Source of the DNA: Prunus persica
Taxonomy: Eukaryota > Streptophyta > Magnoliopsida > Rosales > Rosaceae
Assembly (NCBI RefSeq): GCF_000346465.2
Contig: NC_034014.1
Coordinates: 29,521,777-29,585,776 of the forward strand
Direction: 5' to 3'
DNA: 64,000 bases
Shown: positions 12,241-22,508 of the stretch, piece after piece
Layout of the letters: the number at the start of each line of letters is the position of its first letter
How positions within the stretch are numbered: the stretch's first letter is position 1
Translations under genes and position numbers: made by a program
The notes under the pieces: model-generated
Told to the model about the DNA's origin: nothing
What the model saw: the letters and a program-made list of their open reading frames with translations, nothing else
Databases searched by the model: none

Positions 12241-13091
12241 CTGCAAGATTAGATTCAATGGAAAAAATGAAGAGATTAGATTCAATGGAAAAAATGAAGA
12301 CTTTAGTATTACAATTTACAATCAAATACGGATCAGTTTACTAGCTTTGCTATACAAAGCTCAAAAAAGTTATCACTACTAAACTAACAATGATTAAAGG
12401 AAAAGGAACCCAACTCAAGTAACGTACATCCTCCAGGAAAACATCAAAACCCAAATTTACAGATTGGGATCACTAACCGACAGAACTGCTACTTAATCAC
12501 AACGCTTGCATTTATGTCACACTCAAAATCATCAAATTAAAACCCACATCCACTGACTAGATATTGCACAGAACTTTAAAAATGATGAAAAATTTTACCC
12601 CTGAAAGAGAAGTATAGAAAAACTGGAAAAAGAGTAGAGTAATTTAACACAGTACGTAAAGCTCTTTTAATAGGCAGGAGGAAATTACCACCAAAACATC
12701 TAAATTAACATGTAAAGAAAGTATAACAAACATGAAATTATAATTTATCACAAAAATTTAAACTACATACGCCCAATGGAAGATATAACAAAGTTACACA
12801 GATAAACAAATAAATCTTCAAGAATGCTAAAATCAAGCACCCATCTCAGTGTATAAAACGGAACGAAATTTTAGCACACAACCCGATAAAACCCTGCTAT
12901 ACAAACTACCAGATTATCAATCAAGCACATTCACAACGGCCGTTATACACGTAATTCAAAACAAACCCATCAAATGTTACAAACTAAATCCTGAATATAA
13001 GTATGAGGAAATGAATACTGGAACGAACATGAAAGAGCACGGAGAACAGAGTAGGTGAGAGATTCCCGGAAAACCCAGTTGAGATTTTTAC
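12241..13091 (-). other. 5'UTR intron of GME
   Basis: On the minus strand a good donor (TTTTAAG then GTAAAAATC, exon end at 13092) and a good acceptor (TCTTGCAG, ending at 12241) frame an 851-bp AT-rich interval. The downstream exon then starts a single base before the ATG. Such leader introns are common in plant housekeeping genes. The splice sites are clear by eye; transcription is inferred. Confidence 0.7.
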
Positions 13092-13212
13092 CTTAAAAGA
13101 GCAAAGTTTGGTCCTCTGAAACTTGAGAAGCTAAGAAGAAGAGAATGAGAGGCAAAGTGTGTTCAGAGGAGATGGATGAATGGGTATGGACTCTGAGCCT
13201 GTAACGCCCTGC

Positions 13213-13220
13213 TATATATA
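13213..13220 (-). promoter_or_regulatory. TATA box of GME
   Basis: TATATATA on the minus strand, about 120 bases upstream of the 5'UTR donor at 13092. A start site near 13185 would give a first untranslated exon of roughly 95 bases. Confidence 0.6.
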
Positions 13221-14483
13221 GCACCCTGGGACAGAGCAAGGAAACAAGGCCACTCATTTATTTCAAAGGTTTTTTCCACCGTAAATAATTGAGAGAGAAA
13301 ATCACAGAGACCGCGTAATGGGAAGAAGATCTTGTATCACAGTTATCTCATTCCCAGTCATTCACTCGCTAGGGGTTAAATTAAAATTGCTCATCCTGGA
13401 CTCTTGTATATACGGATCCAAGCAAGTACGGCTGTGACTCGACGGGCCCCAACACTTGTCCAAATGAGCAGAAAATTCCCAGAAAGAGGACTTCAAGTGA
13501 AAAGGCCTGTTTTTTTGGGCCCAAGAGAAATTGCTTGGAAGCTCCTTTATGTTAGCAGCCTTTGATTTTTCCCATCGAAAATGTCTTATTTGGTAACAAT
13601 TTTTATTTTCAACTATGAGTTACCAGTTGATATGATAGTTTCGTTTGTTCTTAATTGAGAATTGATTTTGTATGTGTGGGTTAAACACAAACTCACATGT
13701 TTGAAATTGTATTCTGAACACGAAATTTATTTTCCCCACATTTCATACTTTGCTATTGTTTCAAACACTAAAAAATAATATTGTATGAGAATTATATTTC
13801 CTCCACCTTATTTTACATTTGATTAATTTGATAAATTCAAATCCTAATTTGTTGAATATTTTCCACTTAGGTTTAGGTGTTTCAATAGATTTAGTCCTCA
13901 AAAAAAAAAAAAGTTTAGGTGTCCCATGCTAACACTTCGTGAGGGCAAGGGAGAAAAAAAAAAAAAAGGAAAAATGGGCCTCTAGTTATGCATTGCAATT
14001 GGTTGCGGCCCATACAATTCTGGGTTTACTGGACAATCTATGAATGGGAAAGACTATAACTGAGGAGTTTATTTGAGAAGATTAATTTCACCATCAATAA
14101 ATGTGAGAAAATTAATAGATTTAAATATTTTAAATAATTTAATTATGAAATTAAATCCTCTCAAATAAGCTTCTCATTCTAAATTTTTTTTTTTTTTGTT
14201 GAAAGAAATGTTTATTTTTTTTTTTTAAACAAAAGTACCATAAAAGTGTACAATTGATAACACTGAACCAGCCAATATACCAAAATATATAAATATAACA
14301 AACAATTACACAATTTTGTTGGTCCAAAAGATATCCCGTACAATTAGTAGTAAAACTATTTTTTTTAAATAATTATAAATAATAAAAAACAATTTATCAC
14401 CGCACTAAAAAAGACTATTATTCGCTCGCTCCAGATTTTTCATTTTTATCCTGCTTACAATTTATCCTTCGTCTCGTTTTGCT
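13221..14483. other. Gene-poor AT-rich intergenic DNA
   Basis: The stretch nearest 13221 is the upstream promoter of GME. The rest has poly-A and poly-T runs and one small inverted-repeat element (14062-14178, listed separately). No gene is supported. Confidence 0.5.
14062..14178. repeat. Small inverted-repeat (MITE-like) element
   Basis: The left end GAGGAGTTTATTTGAGAAG matches the reverse complement of the right end (GAGAAGCTTATTTGAGAGG), and similarity continues through ATTAATTTCA. About 117 bp, AT-rich and non-coding. No clear target-site duplication. Confidence 0.5.
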
Positions 14484-14702
14484 ATGGCCTCCGCCGAGAT
14501 CGCGGAGATTGAGTTCCGATAGTTCGTCGGTGAGCTCCTCTGTACCACCGACAATGAGGCACTGGAGAGGGCCTTTTCCTCCTCCTGTGAAAGATACCGA
14601 ATCGAAGATCATCGAGGACCGTCAGATCGGTAGGTCGAGGTGCTTCGGATTCGTTACCAGCAACATACGAATGCGATCCAAGGAGGCCAGAACCTTGATT
14701 TG
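14484..14702 (+). pseudogene. Broken copy of a glycine-rich RNA-binding protein (GRP7/8-like RRM) gene
   Basis: The first frame opens with MASAEIAEIEFR and continues, after an in-frame TAG, through DNEALERAFSSS, matching the RRM start of plant glycine-rich RNA-binding proteins (clock- and cold-regulated GRP7/GRP8 group). A shift to another frame then gives ESKIIEDRQIGRSRCFGFVT, the RNP1 region where GFGFV carries a Cys insertion or substitution, and a further shift restores QGGQNLDL near the usual exon end. Stops and frameshifts make it non-functional. No glycine-rich second exon was found downstream. Because similarity stops about where the family intron lies, this looks like a truncated genomic copy rather than a retrocopy. 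Family call firm; mechanism inferred. Confidence 0.8.
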
Positions 14703-14767
14703 AGGGTTTTCTTCTCCAATGTTAGAGCGGGTGTTCTTTTGCGATCTTTGTGTTAACTAATTTTATA

Positions 14768-14974
14768 TTGCGATGTTAGGGTTAGCTAGCGCTCTTTTTC
14801 CATTGCGATATTAGCGTTGTTTTGCGATTGCTAGGGTTAGATAGCTTTCTTTTGCGGTTGCAATGGTAGGGTTAATTAGCGTTCTTTGCGATTGCAGTGT
14901 TAGGGTTAGCTAGTGTTCTTTTGCGATTGCGATGTTAGGGCGAGCTAGTGTTCTTCCGTGATGTTAGTGTTTTT
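14768..14974. repeat. Degenerate tandem repeat, about 35-40 bp unit
   Basis: Six or seven diverged copies of a unit like TTGCGATGTTAGGGTTAGC followed by TAGTGTTCTTT lie directly after the GRP pseudogene. The AGGGTTAG core looks telomere-like but is spaced by other sequence, so this is a local minisatellite and not a telomere array. It may derive from the pseudogene's first intron. Confidence 0.7.
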
Positions 14975-17141
14975 CTGTATAAATGATAGAGGGGCTTTGC
15001 GCGTATCAGGTGTGGCTTTTTTCAATGTTGTTTATAAACCGTGGCCCATAGACTTAAGTGAAAACATGTCGTTTGTTGCAGACATCTGGTCTTTTTGGTT
15101 GTGCCCTTGCTCATGTTGGTGTGATGGACTTGCGGTGGTTCCCACGAATGTACCATAGGTTAGTTTACATATTTTTGCAACATGGTTTGATGTATAAACA
15201 TTTGGCTTATCCCTCCCTCTCCTCCCATCTATTTCAGGTAATCACTTTTTCATTATGTCAGGTGACCATGGGAACAACATGGGAGGCAACCTCACCACTA
15301 GCTTTCCAGATCACGATGACCTATTTGCACCATTACACCTTTTGTAGTTATTAAAGGTTGGTCTCTATCAACATAGTCAATATATTTATTGAATGGGAAT
15401 ATATATGCTAGTTTTGATGCTCAACATGTGCCAAGACTACCATATTCAGTTCTGGTGTCAATGGTTGAACATTCATCATATTTAGTACAGTAATTCTATG
15501 TATGATATTATATCTCATAGTAACTGCTGTAATGGACCTCTTATCATTTTCATTACCCATCGACAATTACCTTTTTTGGTTACGTAACAAAATTGAAAAG
15601 TACAGTTTATCTTTAATTTGATTGTATTGCTGCTGAAGATTAAGAGGTTTTCATTATTATGTTGATAAAAAGGTTATAAATATAAAATATAGGATTTTTG
15701 GCGGTCGTTCCCACCCCAAATATTCTTCCAAAAAGTTTTCTACGTCTTGTATTTTAACTAAATAAAAAATCTTTCCTATTGGCTTATTTTATTGGTATGA
15801 CAAGTTTGACGTCCTGTCATATTTCGTAGTTGGTATACATAAATATTAATATGATAAGACATCCTATATCAGCTTTATTAAATACTTTATTCTTTGAAGA
15901 TATCAAAAACTTCAATTTTTTGTTTATATGATAAAACACTCCAATTATTCTTTGAAGATACGGGAAACTTCAAATTGGTGCGCGACATAAGTCCATCCAT
16001 TGCTTTAAGATTTTGTATTAACCCAGCAACCTTTAGAATGTTCAACTGCCTAAAGTTTGTTAAGGCCCATCTTATATTTGTGAAATTTCTGCTTATCACC
16101 ACTATGGTTTTGACTTTTTCTGCTTTACAAGTGGAGTCAGAACACGAGCACAACTGTGATTTTAATGGAAGAGTAGCTTCCAAAGTTCACATTTATGGAG
16201 CTAAACTATTAAATTTTCAGTATGAAAAGATTTTACATCCTGCAGTTTCAGCTTCGACACCAGCGGCTACTTAAGCTGAAGCTCCTGTTCAAGGGAAGGG
16301 TTCCAAACCAGCCTTAGAACCCCTTAATGTTATTTATTCATATATGTTTTACGTATGAAAGATCTGCCATAATGTTATGAAATTTTGATATGACCCCTTT
16401 ATTAAGCAAACCATTCAAATGGTTATAAAATTATTCATTAGATTTATTTATGGGTTAGGGTTCCATCTTGCAGTACAAAATGGGCAATGGTGTATGTCCT
16501 TTGTGATATGTGGGGATCCTTTTCTCTTCATCTTCTTCTTCTAGGTTCTGTTCGTGGCGATATTAGCAGTCTTTATAATGTGGCGAACATATGCCTCAGA
16601 ACAGATTTTGAATTGCAAACGAATGAGAATTTATGGGTTATAGGCAGTCACAGTGATATGTTGTTTCATTTCTTCACATAATTTTAACTAGTCATTGATG
16701 AACTGATATCAAGGCTTTCTTTTGCAGAATTCGCACTGCCAGACAAATAATTTAACTAGTGGTTTCTCACTGAATCAGGTAAATTGCTTGTTCCTCTATT
16801 ATTTTTGGCCTGCTTTCAATTGTGACGTTTGAAAACTGAGTTTCGTCTTGCAGGAATATTTTTTTTTACTGGAAGTAACTGCCTGCCAGTGCTGCAGCTT
16901 AATGCAATTGATCTATACCAGATGAAACTTTGGGACGAAGAAGCTGAGTCCGTGGAACTTCAGTCAAATTTCTTCTTTCTTTCCAGGGAAAATGTTCTGT
17001 AATGTCTCTCTTTCTTCGTTTGTCATGGTTCAACGTATTGGACCAATAAGGCAATGGGCTTAAATACCAGGGGTTACTATTTTAAACGGCCCCTTTTTAT
17101 TCCAACATCTAATATTGCGGGGAGGCTAGAATGCAAGAATT
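14975..17141. other. Intergenic DNA without a recognisable gene
   Basis: Contains scattered short open frames, for example 15058-15354 and 15894-16274, some next to plausible splice sites, but none gives a domain I recognise. The segment around 15960-16310 has near-coding composition and could be decayed transposon or gene sequence. Confidence 0.4.
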
Positions 17142-17268
17142 CCTTAGTGAGGGCCTAAGGCCCTTAGGTGAGCCCCTATCCCTTAATAGTTGGATTAAAT
17201 GATTAGCTAGATTCAACAATTAAGGGATAGGGGCTTACCTAAGGGCCATATATAAGGCACTCACTATA
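17142..17268. repeat. MITE, family A copy 1
   Basis: Terminal inverted repeats of about 45-50 bp: the left end (AGTGAGGGCC then AGGTGAGCCCCTATCCCTTAA) mirrors the right end (TTAAGGGATAGGGGCTTACC then GGCACTCACTATA). Only about 30 bp lies between the arms. Related copies lie at 17396-17536 and 18553-18714. Confidence 0.75.
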
Positions 17269-17285
17269 AAATGACTTGGCTAGAA

Positions 17286-17382
17286 TGAGGGGTTATTATG
17301 AGCGGGTCCTTAACAGCCGTTCGATTCAGTGCATAGTTATTATTGGATTGTTAGATTGGACCCCCTCATTGTAACCCCTCAA
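17286..17382. repeat. Second small inverted-repeat element between family A copies
   Basis: The left end TGAGGGGTTATTATGAGCGG pairs imperfectly with the right end CCTCATTGTAACCCCTCAA. It fills the gap between two family A MITEs, so the three elements lie almost end to end. Confidence 0.55.
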
Positions 17383-17395
17383 CATAGCCAACTCA

Positions 17396-17536
17396 TTCTA
17401 TAGTGAGGGCCTTGTATATGGTCTTAGGTGAGGTCTTATCTTTTAATCATTAGATTCAACAGCTAATCAATTTGATCCGACGGTTTAGAGATAGGGTTTT
17501 ATTTAAGGGCCATATATAAAGCCCTCATTATAGAAT
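17396..17536. repeat. MITE, family A copy 2
   Basis: The left end CTATAGTGAGGGCCTTGTAT mirrors the right end ATATAAAGCCCTCATTATAG. It shares the internal ATTAGATTCAAC and AGGGATAGG-like motifs with copy 1 but is clearly diverged, so the copies are not a recent duplication. Confidence 0.7.
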
Positions 17537-17721
17537 TTTTGCAACATAGCTCCTTCATTATAGAAGCTCCCCTAATATTGACTAAAAATTTATGACGCCC
17601 AATTGGAGGACCGAAAGTTGTAAGCAAGCCCTATAAAAAGCTGATTCTAAAACTTTTTGGGGCCCAATCCATTAGATTGACACAATTAACAAGGTACAAT
17701 AGATTTAAAATGGCTCAGATC

Positions 17722-18527
17722 TAGGCCCAATAACGTAATCATTGGCCAGGACGTCCTCCCAAATGGTCACAAAATAATGTTAAAAGGGACAGTAACAAAA
17801 AAATGAGGCCAAACATTGGCCCATTAATGGGAAACGGCCACAAAGGCCTGCCCAACAACGTCAAAAAAGGCTCAGAACGTGGTCCAATAATCTGGAAACA
17901 GGCCCAACCGTCAGCCCAATAACTTGAAACTGGACCATAGACCGGCCCAATAACATTTAACTGGCCCAATATATGCCCAATTAAGTTAAAATTGGCCCAT
18001 GAAAGGAAAACCGGCCCAAACGTCAGTCCAATAACGTTAAAATAGGCCCAAACATTGGCCCAACAACTTGAGAACATGCGCAAAAAACTGGACCACATAC
18101 CGGCCCAATAACTTTTAACTGGCCCAAAATCGGCCCAATAACGTTAAAATGGCCGATAAAAGGGCCATAAAGGGAAAACAGGCCCAAACGACGGCCCAAT
18201 AATGTTAAAGTGGACCCAAAGGCAGTCCAAATACGTTTAAAAGGCCCAAACGTCGGTCCAATAACGTGAAAATAGGCCCAAACATTGGCCCAACAACTTG
18301 AGCACATCCGGGAAAAGGGGTTCAATAGTCCGCCCAATAACATAACTGGTCCAGAAGAAGGCCCAAGATGTGAAAGCGGACCCTTTAGCAGGCCCAATTA
18401 CTTTAGTACAGACTCAAATCTAGCCGGCAAAACGTGAAACAGGCCTAAATTCCTACTTAAACTATGGCAAAGCAGGCCCAAGCGTCTGTCCAATAACATG
18501 TAAACAGGCCTGATAGTGGGCCAAACT
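17722..18527. repeat. Tandem-like array rich in GGCCCA motifs
   Basis: About 800 bp in which GGCCCA (TGGGCC on the other strand) occurs roughly twenty times, usually as GGCCCAATAACGTTAAAAT or GGCCCAAACGTC phrases spaced 20-35 bp apart. Copies are diverged and irregular, so it is a degenerate minisatellite. Two minus-strand frames across it stay open because of the repeat and give a monotonous Gly/Pro/Leu/Trp peptide; I do not regard them as genes. Confidence 0.8.
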
Positions 18528-18552
18528 ACTTATATGGTAACTCTTTGGAGTC

Positions 18553-18714
18553 GTTCTATGGTGAGTGTCATATATAGACAATATATGCGGACCTCTATAT
18601 TAGCCACAAGATTCATCCGAATAGTAACTTCACTTAAGTTTAATGAAATGATGTTGTAACTAATATGAATGTCCACATGAGGAGTACATATATGACACCC
18701 TCACTATAGAATTT
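18553..18714. repeat. MITE, family A copy 3
   Basis: The left end TTCTATGGTGAGTGTCATAT mirrors the right end ATATGACACCCTCACTATAG. The inside is unlike copies 1 and 2, so only the terminal repeats are shared. Confidence 0.65.
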
Positions 18715-20573
18715 TGCCACCTGCGGGTAAGCTAGAGGCCCAAAAATATCAACCAGCCCAGCAAATCTAAGGGCCTATTTTATTTCCGAGCGGCCCACAA
18801 AAGAAAAAGAAAACCATGCATACAAAGAATAATTACAATGCAGCCTAATTACAATCCGCGGCACTAAAAAAAAAAGAAATTATTTTTACCCAAAAAAAAA
18901 AGAAATTATATTACAGACTTCTTTTGATTGAAATGAGATCAAATTAGTCAAAAAAAACAAAACAAAAGGAAGTTTGGGGCGAAGTCCTGCTAGCTTCTGG
19001 TTTCAGATATCCTGGGGGGAAAAAACAGTTAAAACAAATTATAACCATCAGAATTAATAATAATTGAAATAAGACTGAAATAGACCAGATGGTAGTTGAA
19101 CCGAAGCACATAACTCAGGAACATAATGAACGTGCAAGTGTACAACACAGCAAACAAACATAAGAAAAGTGTCACGCCAACAAACAAACTAACAAAAAAC
19201 ATAATGAAACTTCTTGCATGTCTCTCGAAGAAACATTAATCCTAAAAAATTACCTACAAAATAAAAGGCTAACAGTAACAGACTCCAGCTGGCATTTCAG
19301 AAACGAATAATGTCTTCAAAAAGTGGACAAACTCTTTGGACTAAGAGTTAAAATGCAACAAATGGGGAATCTTAGGAAGTAATGTTCGTTATGTCAATAA
19401 CCAAAAACGAACATAGAACAACAGGTTCTTTTATTTTAAATGCAAGAGGTTGCAACTTATAGGAAGAACATTTGGTGTAGGATAAGGATAACCACCGAAT
19501 GTTAATGATCACAAACCAGAGCACAAAATACTGAAGAAACATTTTAAAATACTCTATTACTACATTTGTATATTCATAACTTTCATTTTAAACAAAAATG
19601 AACTACCAAAATGAATAACTGCTAATACACGGAAATAAAAATAAAACAGAAATTATTATATCTTCCAACTTTTACCCAATCCAAAGATAATTGTCAATAG
19701 ATAATAAAAAATGAATGATATACAGTTATGATGAGATACTATATCCAATTAAGATTGATGTGTACCAACTAGGAAATATAACAGAACACAGAGAGAGAGA
19801 GAGAAAGAGTAGACTTCTCTTCTAGTAAATGAGTATAGAAACCTGAAGCACTTCCTAAAATTATAACTGCCAATCTATCCTCGGTATATATTTGACAATG
19901 TGGCCAGATAAATTTTAGCACCGTGAAATTTACTCCACCAAATTTTATTTCCATGCTAATAACCCATAAACATTGCTTGGGTGTATAGATGCAAAAGAAA
20001 ATACGGAGAACTTCAGAGACTCGTCTCCATTCTCATCCTAACTTGAAAAGTTAAGACTGACATTGCATATAACAGTGAGTTTGAATAATGAACTAACCCA
20101 TTTATGATTTTTCACGTTCTAATGTCTTTCACTTCATGTTACATTCAAAGTTAGAGAAGCACCATCATCTAAACATCAAGTGGTCGAATATAAAAGCTGT
20201 GCATGCTTATTAGGCCATCCGATTTTGCTACAAATGATTACTTTTAAATTCACCACACAACTGTGTATCAATGATGTAATGGCACAATGTTCCTGATTCT
20301 ATATGTAAGATACCATCCCCACTCCCCAATATCAAGCCTCTAGCTGATACAGTATTCAACAAAAATATGCTATTTCAAAGCTCACCCATTTGATCATTCG
20401 TGTGTGCCAATTTTGTTTTTGTCAGATGTATTGTTCACGCTTTCAACAATACTATGCTATTTGCCCCTGAAAACTTATTTTTGTTCATTTTGTATCCGCT
20501 TAAAACAAAAACAAAAAAAGATAATTAACAAAAGAAAAAACATCTACATGCTTGAATGAGTAAGGAGTAAAAC
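18715..20573. other. AT-rich intergenic DNA, possibly introns of an unclassified transcript
   Basis: No coding sequence is recognised. A possible acceptor at about 19012 on the minus strand (CCCCCCAG then GATATCTGAAACC) could begin a last exon of the transcript suggested by the candidate exon at 20574-20652. A short GA repeat lies at about 19793-19803. Confidence 0.3.
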
Positions 20574-20652
20574 CTTAAAAGATATGGAAGACCCGCTGTC
20601 AGTGCCTCTATCAATCCACATCACATCTTGAGCAAGCTGCCATGGAGTGTAA
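20574..20652 (-). other. Candidate internal exon of an unclassified spliced transcript
   Basis: A 79-bp minus-strand interval with a strong acceptor (CCATTTCAG) and a donor (TTTTAAG then GTTTTA). One frame is open throughout and reads YTPWQLAQDVMWIDRG followed by TDSGSSISFK. An upstream leader-like exon ends at about 20818 (CAAG then GTATGG) and contains an AAACCCTAAACCC telo-box and short ORFs, but no frame joins a start codon to this exon without a stop. It may be a long non-coding RNA or the remains of a gene. I recognise no family. Confidence 0.25.
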
Positions 20653-20817
20653 CTGAAATGGAAGCAAACAGCAAACGCATTAATGCATTTAATTAAAGAC
20701 TGACAATGCCTCAGCGCTATCGCTCCATCAAATCAAAATCAATGATCTCGCTAAACCATAGCCTAAGTAAACCCTAAATTTCAAAATCAACTTTGACGGG
20801 TCCTGGAACCCCCATAC

Positions 20818-21735
20818 CTTGCCCCATCAGATCTCTAGTGTCGGTGTTAATTACTGCGCGATTTCAACTGTAAGTTCTTGAACCATGGCCGCCATCGATG
20901 AGTTTTCTTGCCTCGTCGCCTTTCTTCATGCTCATGTCTCTGATCTCCAACGAAGGCTCCGATCACAGAGCCAATGCCATTATGCGGCCCGGGGAGCGTT
21001 TCTTCTTTGTCATAGATCTGAGGCTTCGTTCTGAGGGTTTAGGGTTTCCTGATCTTCTTCCCTCTCTGTGTCTTATCTTTCATTTTCTCAGATCTGCTCA
21101 GTTTCGTTTAAGGTTTTGTGATTTGCGAGATCAGGCACACTTCTTGGATGGGATAGGTTTTGTCACACTCCTTTCTGCTTCATACGATGTCGTTTCACTT
21201 TTGTTTTAGTGGACTGGACCTGTTTGCTTAATTGCCTCTTGAGCCGCGTGTCCTGGGTTTGAAATTGAATACGCATTGGGCCATTCTTTTATAATAGTCC
21301 AGTAGTGATAGCCTTTTTGCGACATGTCGTGTAATTTGACTTATGACTCTCACGGTTATTGAAAAATATTATAATAAGTGATCTATAACATTTGATTAAA
21401 ACACAATGACCAAACCATATCATATCTTTCTCAAACTTCAAATCCAATGTGTCATTAAAAGCCAAATAATGGTTTTCTTTGCACGACCTTCCTTAACCAC
21501 TCTAGTCACTCTAACCAACCACCAAGGTAAGATTTGAAGCTTAACTAAACAATGATCGTGAATGGATAAGCTTGGAAACAAACCAAATTATTTTAATTCT
21601 AATCCACATCATCAAATTTCACACGATTTCTTTTTATTTCAATCAATGTATAAAACCATTAAGATTAAAGATTCGAGAATTATAGAATACTACAATAGTA
21701 CAGTTATATTATATATTTTATATACGTGTTATAAT
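20818..21735. other. Leader-like sequence then intergenic DNA
   Basis: On the minus strand 20818 to about 21130 looks like a plant 5'UTR/first exon, with a telo-box and several short upstream-type ORFs. The rest to 21735 is AT-rich with nothing recognisable. Confidence 0.25.
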
Positions 21736-21918
21736 TAGTCCTGATCTCTTGGACCACAGGGGTCCAAGAAATTTGTGGTCACTCACCGTTGGATGTAAAT
21801 TCAACGGTTCACTCACTCTTGCACTCATTTTAATAAACTTTTTTATACCATTAGATTAATATCCAACGGTGGGTGACCACAATCTCTTGGACTCTTGTGG
21901 TCCAAGAGATCGGGACTG
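21736..21918. repeat. Mutator-like MITE, copy 1, with 10-bp target-site duplication
   Basis: About 183 bp with terminal inverted repeats of roughly 60 bp (AGTCCTGATCTCTTGGACC at the left, GGTCCAAGAGATCGGGACT at the right). It is flanked by the exact direct repeat GTGTTATAAT at 21726-21735 and 21919-21928. Long TIRs with a 9-10 bp target-site duplication fit the Mutator superfamily. It has no coding capacity, so it depends on a transposase elsewhere. Confidence 0.85.
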
Positions 21919-22177
21919 GTGTTATAATATGGGTAGATGACATAGTTTATTTTCTCTCCTTTTAAAAAAATAATATCAATAAATATTCATTTATCTTAAA
22001 ACACGTTTACAAGAAGTGCTGTATTATATTATGTATAATCACTCTAAAAATTGACCGCCCTTATAAAATATATTATAATTAGAGGCGCATATTAAATATT
22101 AATATAACATTATTTCTAGAAAAAGCACAGGTGAAAGGGCCTGCATTTATTTAATTTTAATTATTTTTCATTGGGTC

Positions 22178-22508
22178 ATGCTAGGGAGACCAATTTTAGA
22201 TATCAACTTATACAGTCCTGATCTCTTAGACTACAGGGGTCTAAGAGATTTGTGGTCACTCACCGTTGGATGTAAATTCAACGGTTCACTCACTCTTGCA
22301 CTCCTTTTAAGAAACTTTTTTGAACCATTGGATTAATATCCAACGGTGGGTGACCATAATTTCTTAGACTCCTGTGGTCCAAGAGATCGGGGCTGCCAAC
22401 TTATATACCAACTCTCTAATAGAGGTGGAGCCCACCAATACAATGGGTCACACACTCTATTAGAGAGTTGATACACAAATTGGTATCTAAAGTTGGTCTT
22501 CCTAGCAT
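22178..22508. repeat. Outer MITE interrupted by a second MITE
   Basis: The left end ATGCTAGGGAGACCAATTTT is the mirror of the right end (AGTTGGTCTTCCTAGCAT). Removing the inner insertion (22213-22396) and one copy of its target duplication restores two arms of 54 bases each (22178-22212 plus 22406-22424, against 22455-22508). This shows an older foldback element split by a later insertion. Confidence 0.8.
22213..22396. repeat. Mutator-like MITE, copy 2, nested in another element
   Basis: About 184 bp and close in sequence to the copy at 21736-21918, including the shared core ACTCACCGTTGGATGTAAAT and the matching terminal repeats. It is flanked by the 9-bp direct repeat CAACTTATA at 22204-22212 and 22397-22405, and it lies inside the outer element at 22178-22508. 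Confidence 0.87.

Noticed and set aside
14768..14974. Telomere-like AGGGTTAG units suggesting an interstitial telomere
   Set aside because: The plant telomere unit TTTAGGG is not tandem here; each core is separated by about 30 bases of unrelated sequence.
15894..16274. Plus-strand frame of 126 codons
   Set aside because: No recognised domain, no clear start context, and a stop interrupts what looks like continued coding-like sequence after 16274; perhaps decayed transposon DNA, not a supported gene.
17739..18397. Two overlapping minus-strand frames of 119 and 124 codons
   Set aside because: They run through the GGCCCA repeat array and translate to a monotonous repeat; openness follows from the repeat unit, with no domain or splice context.
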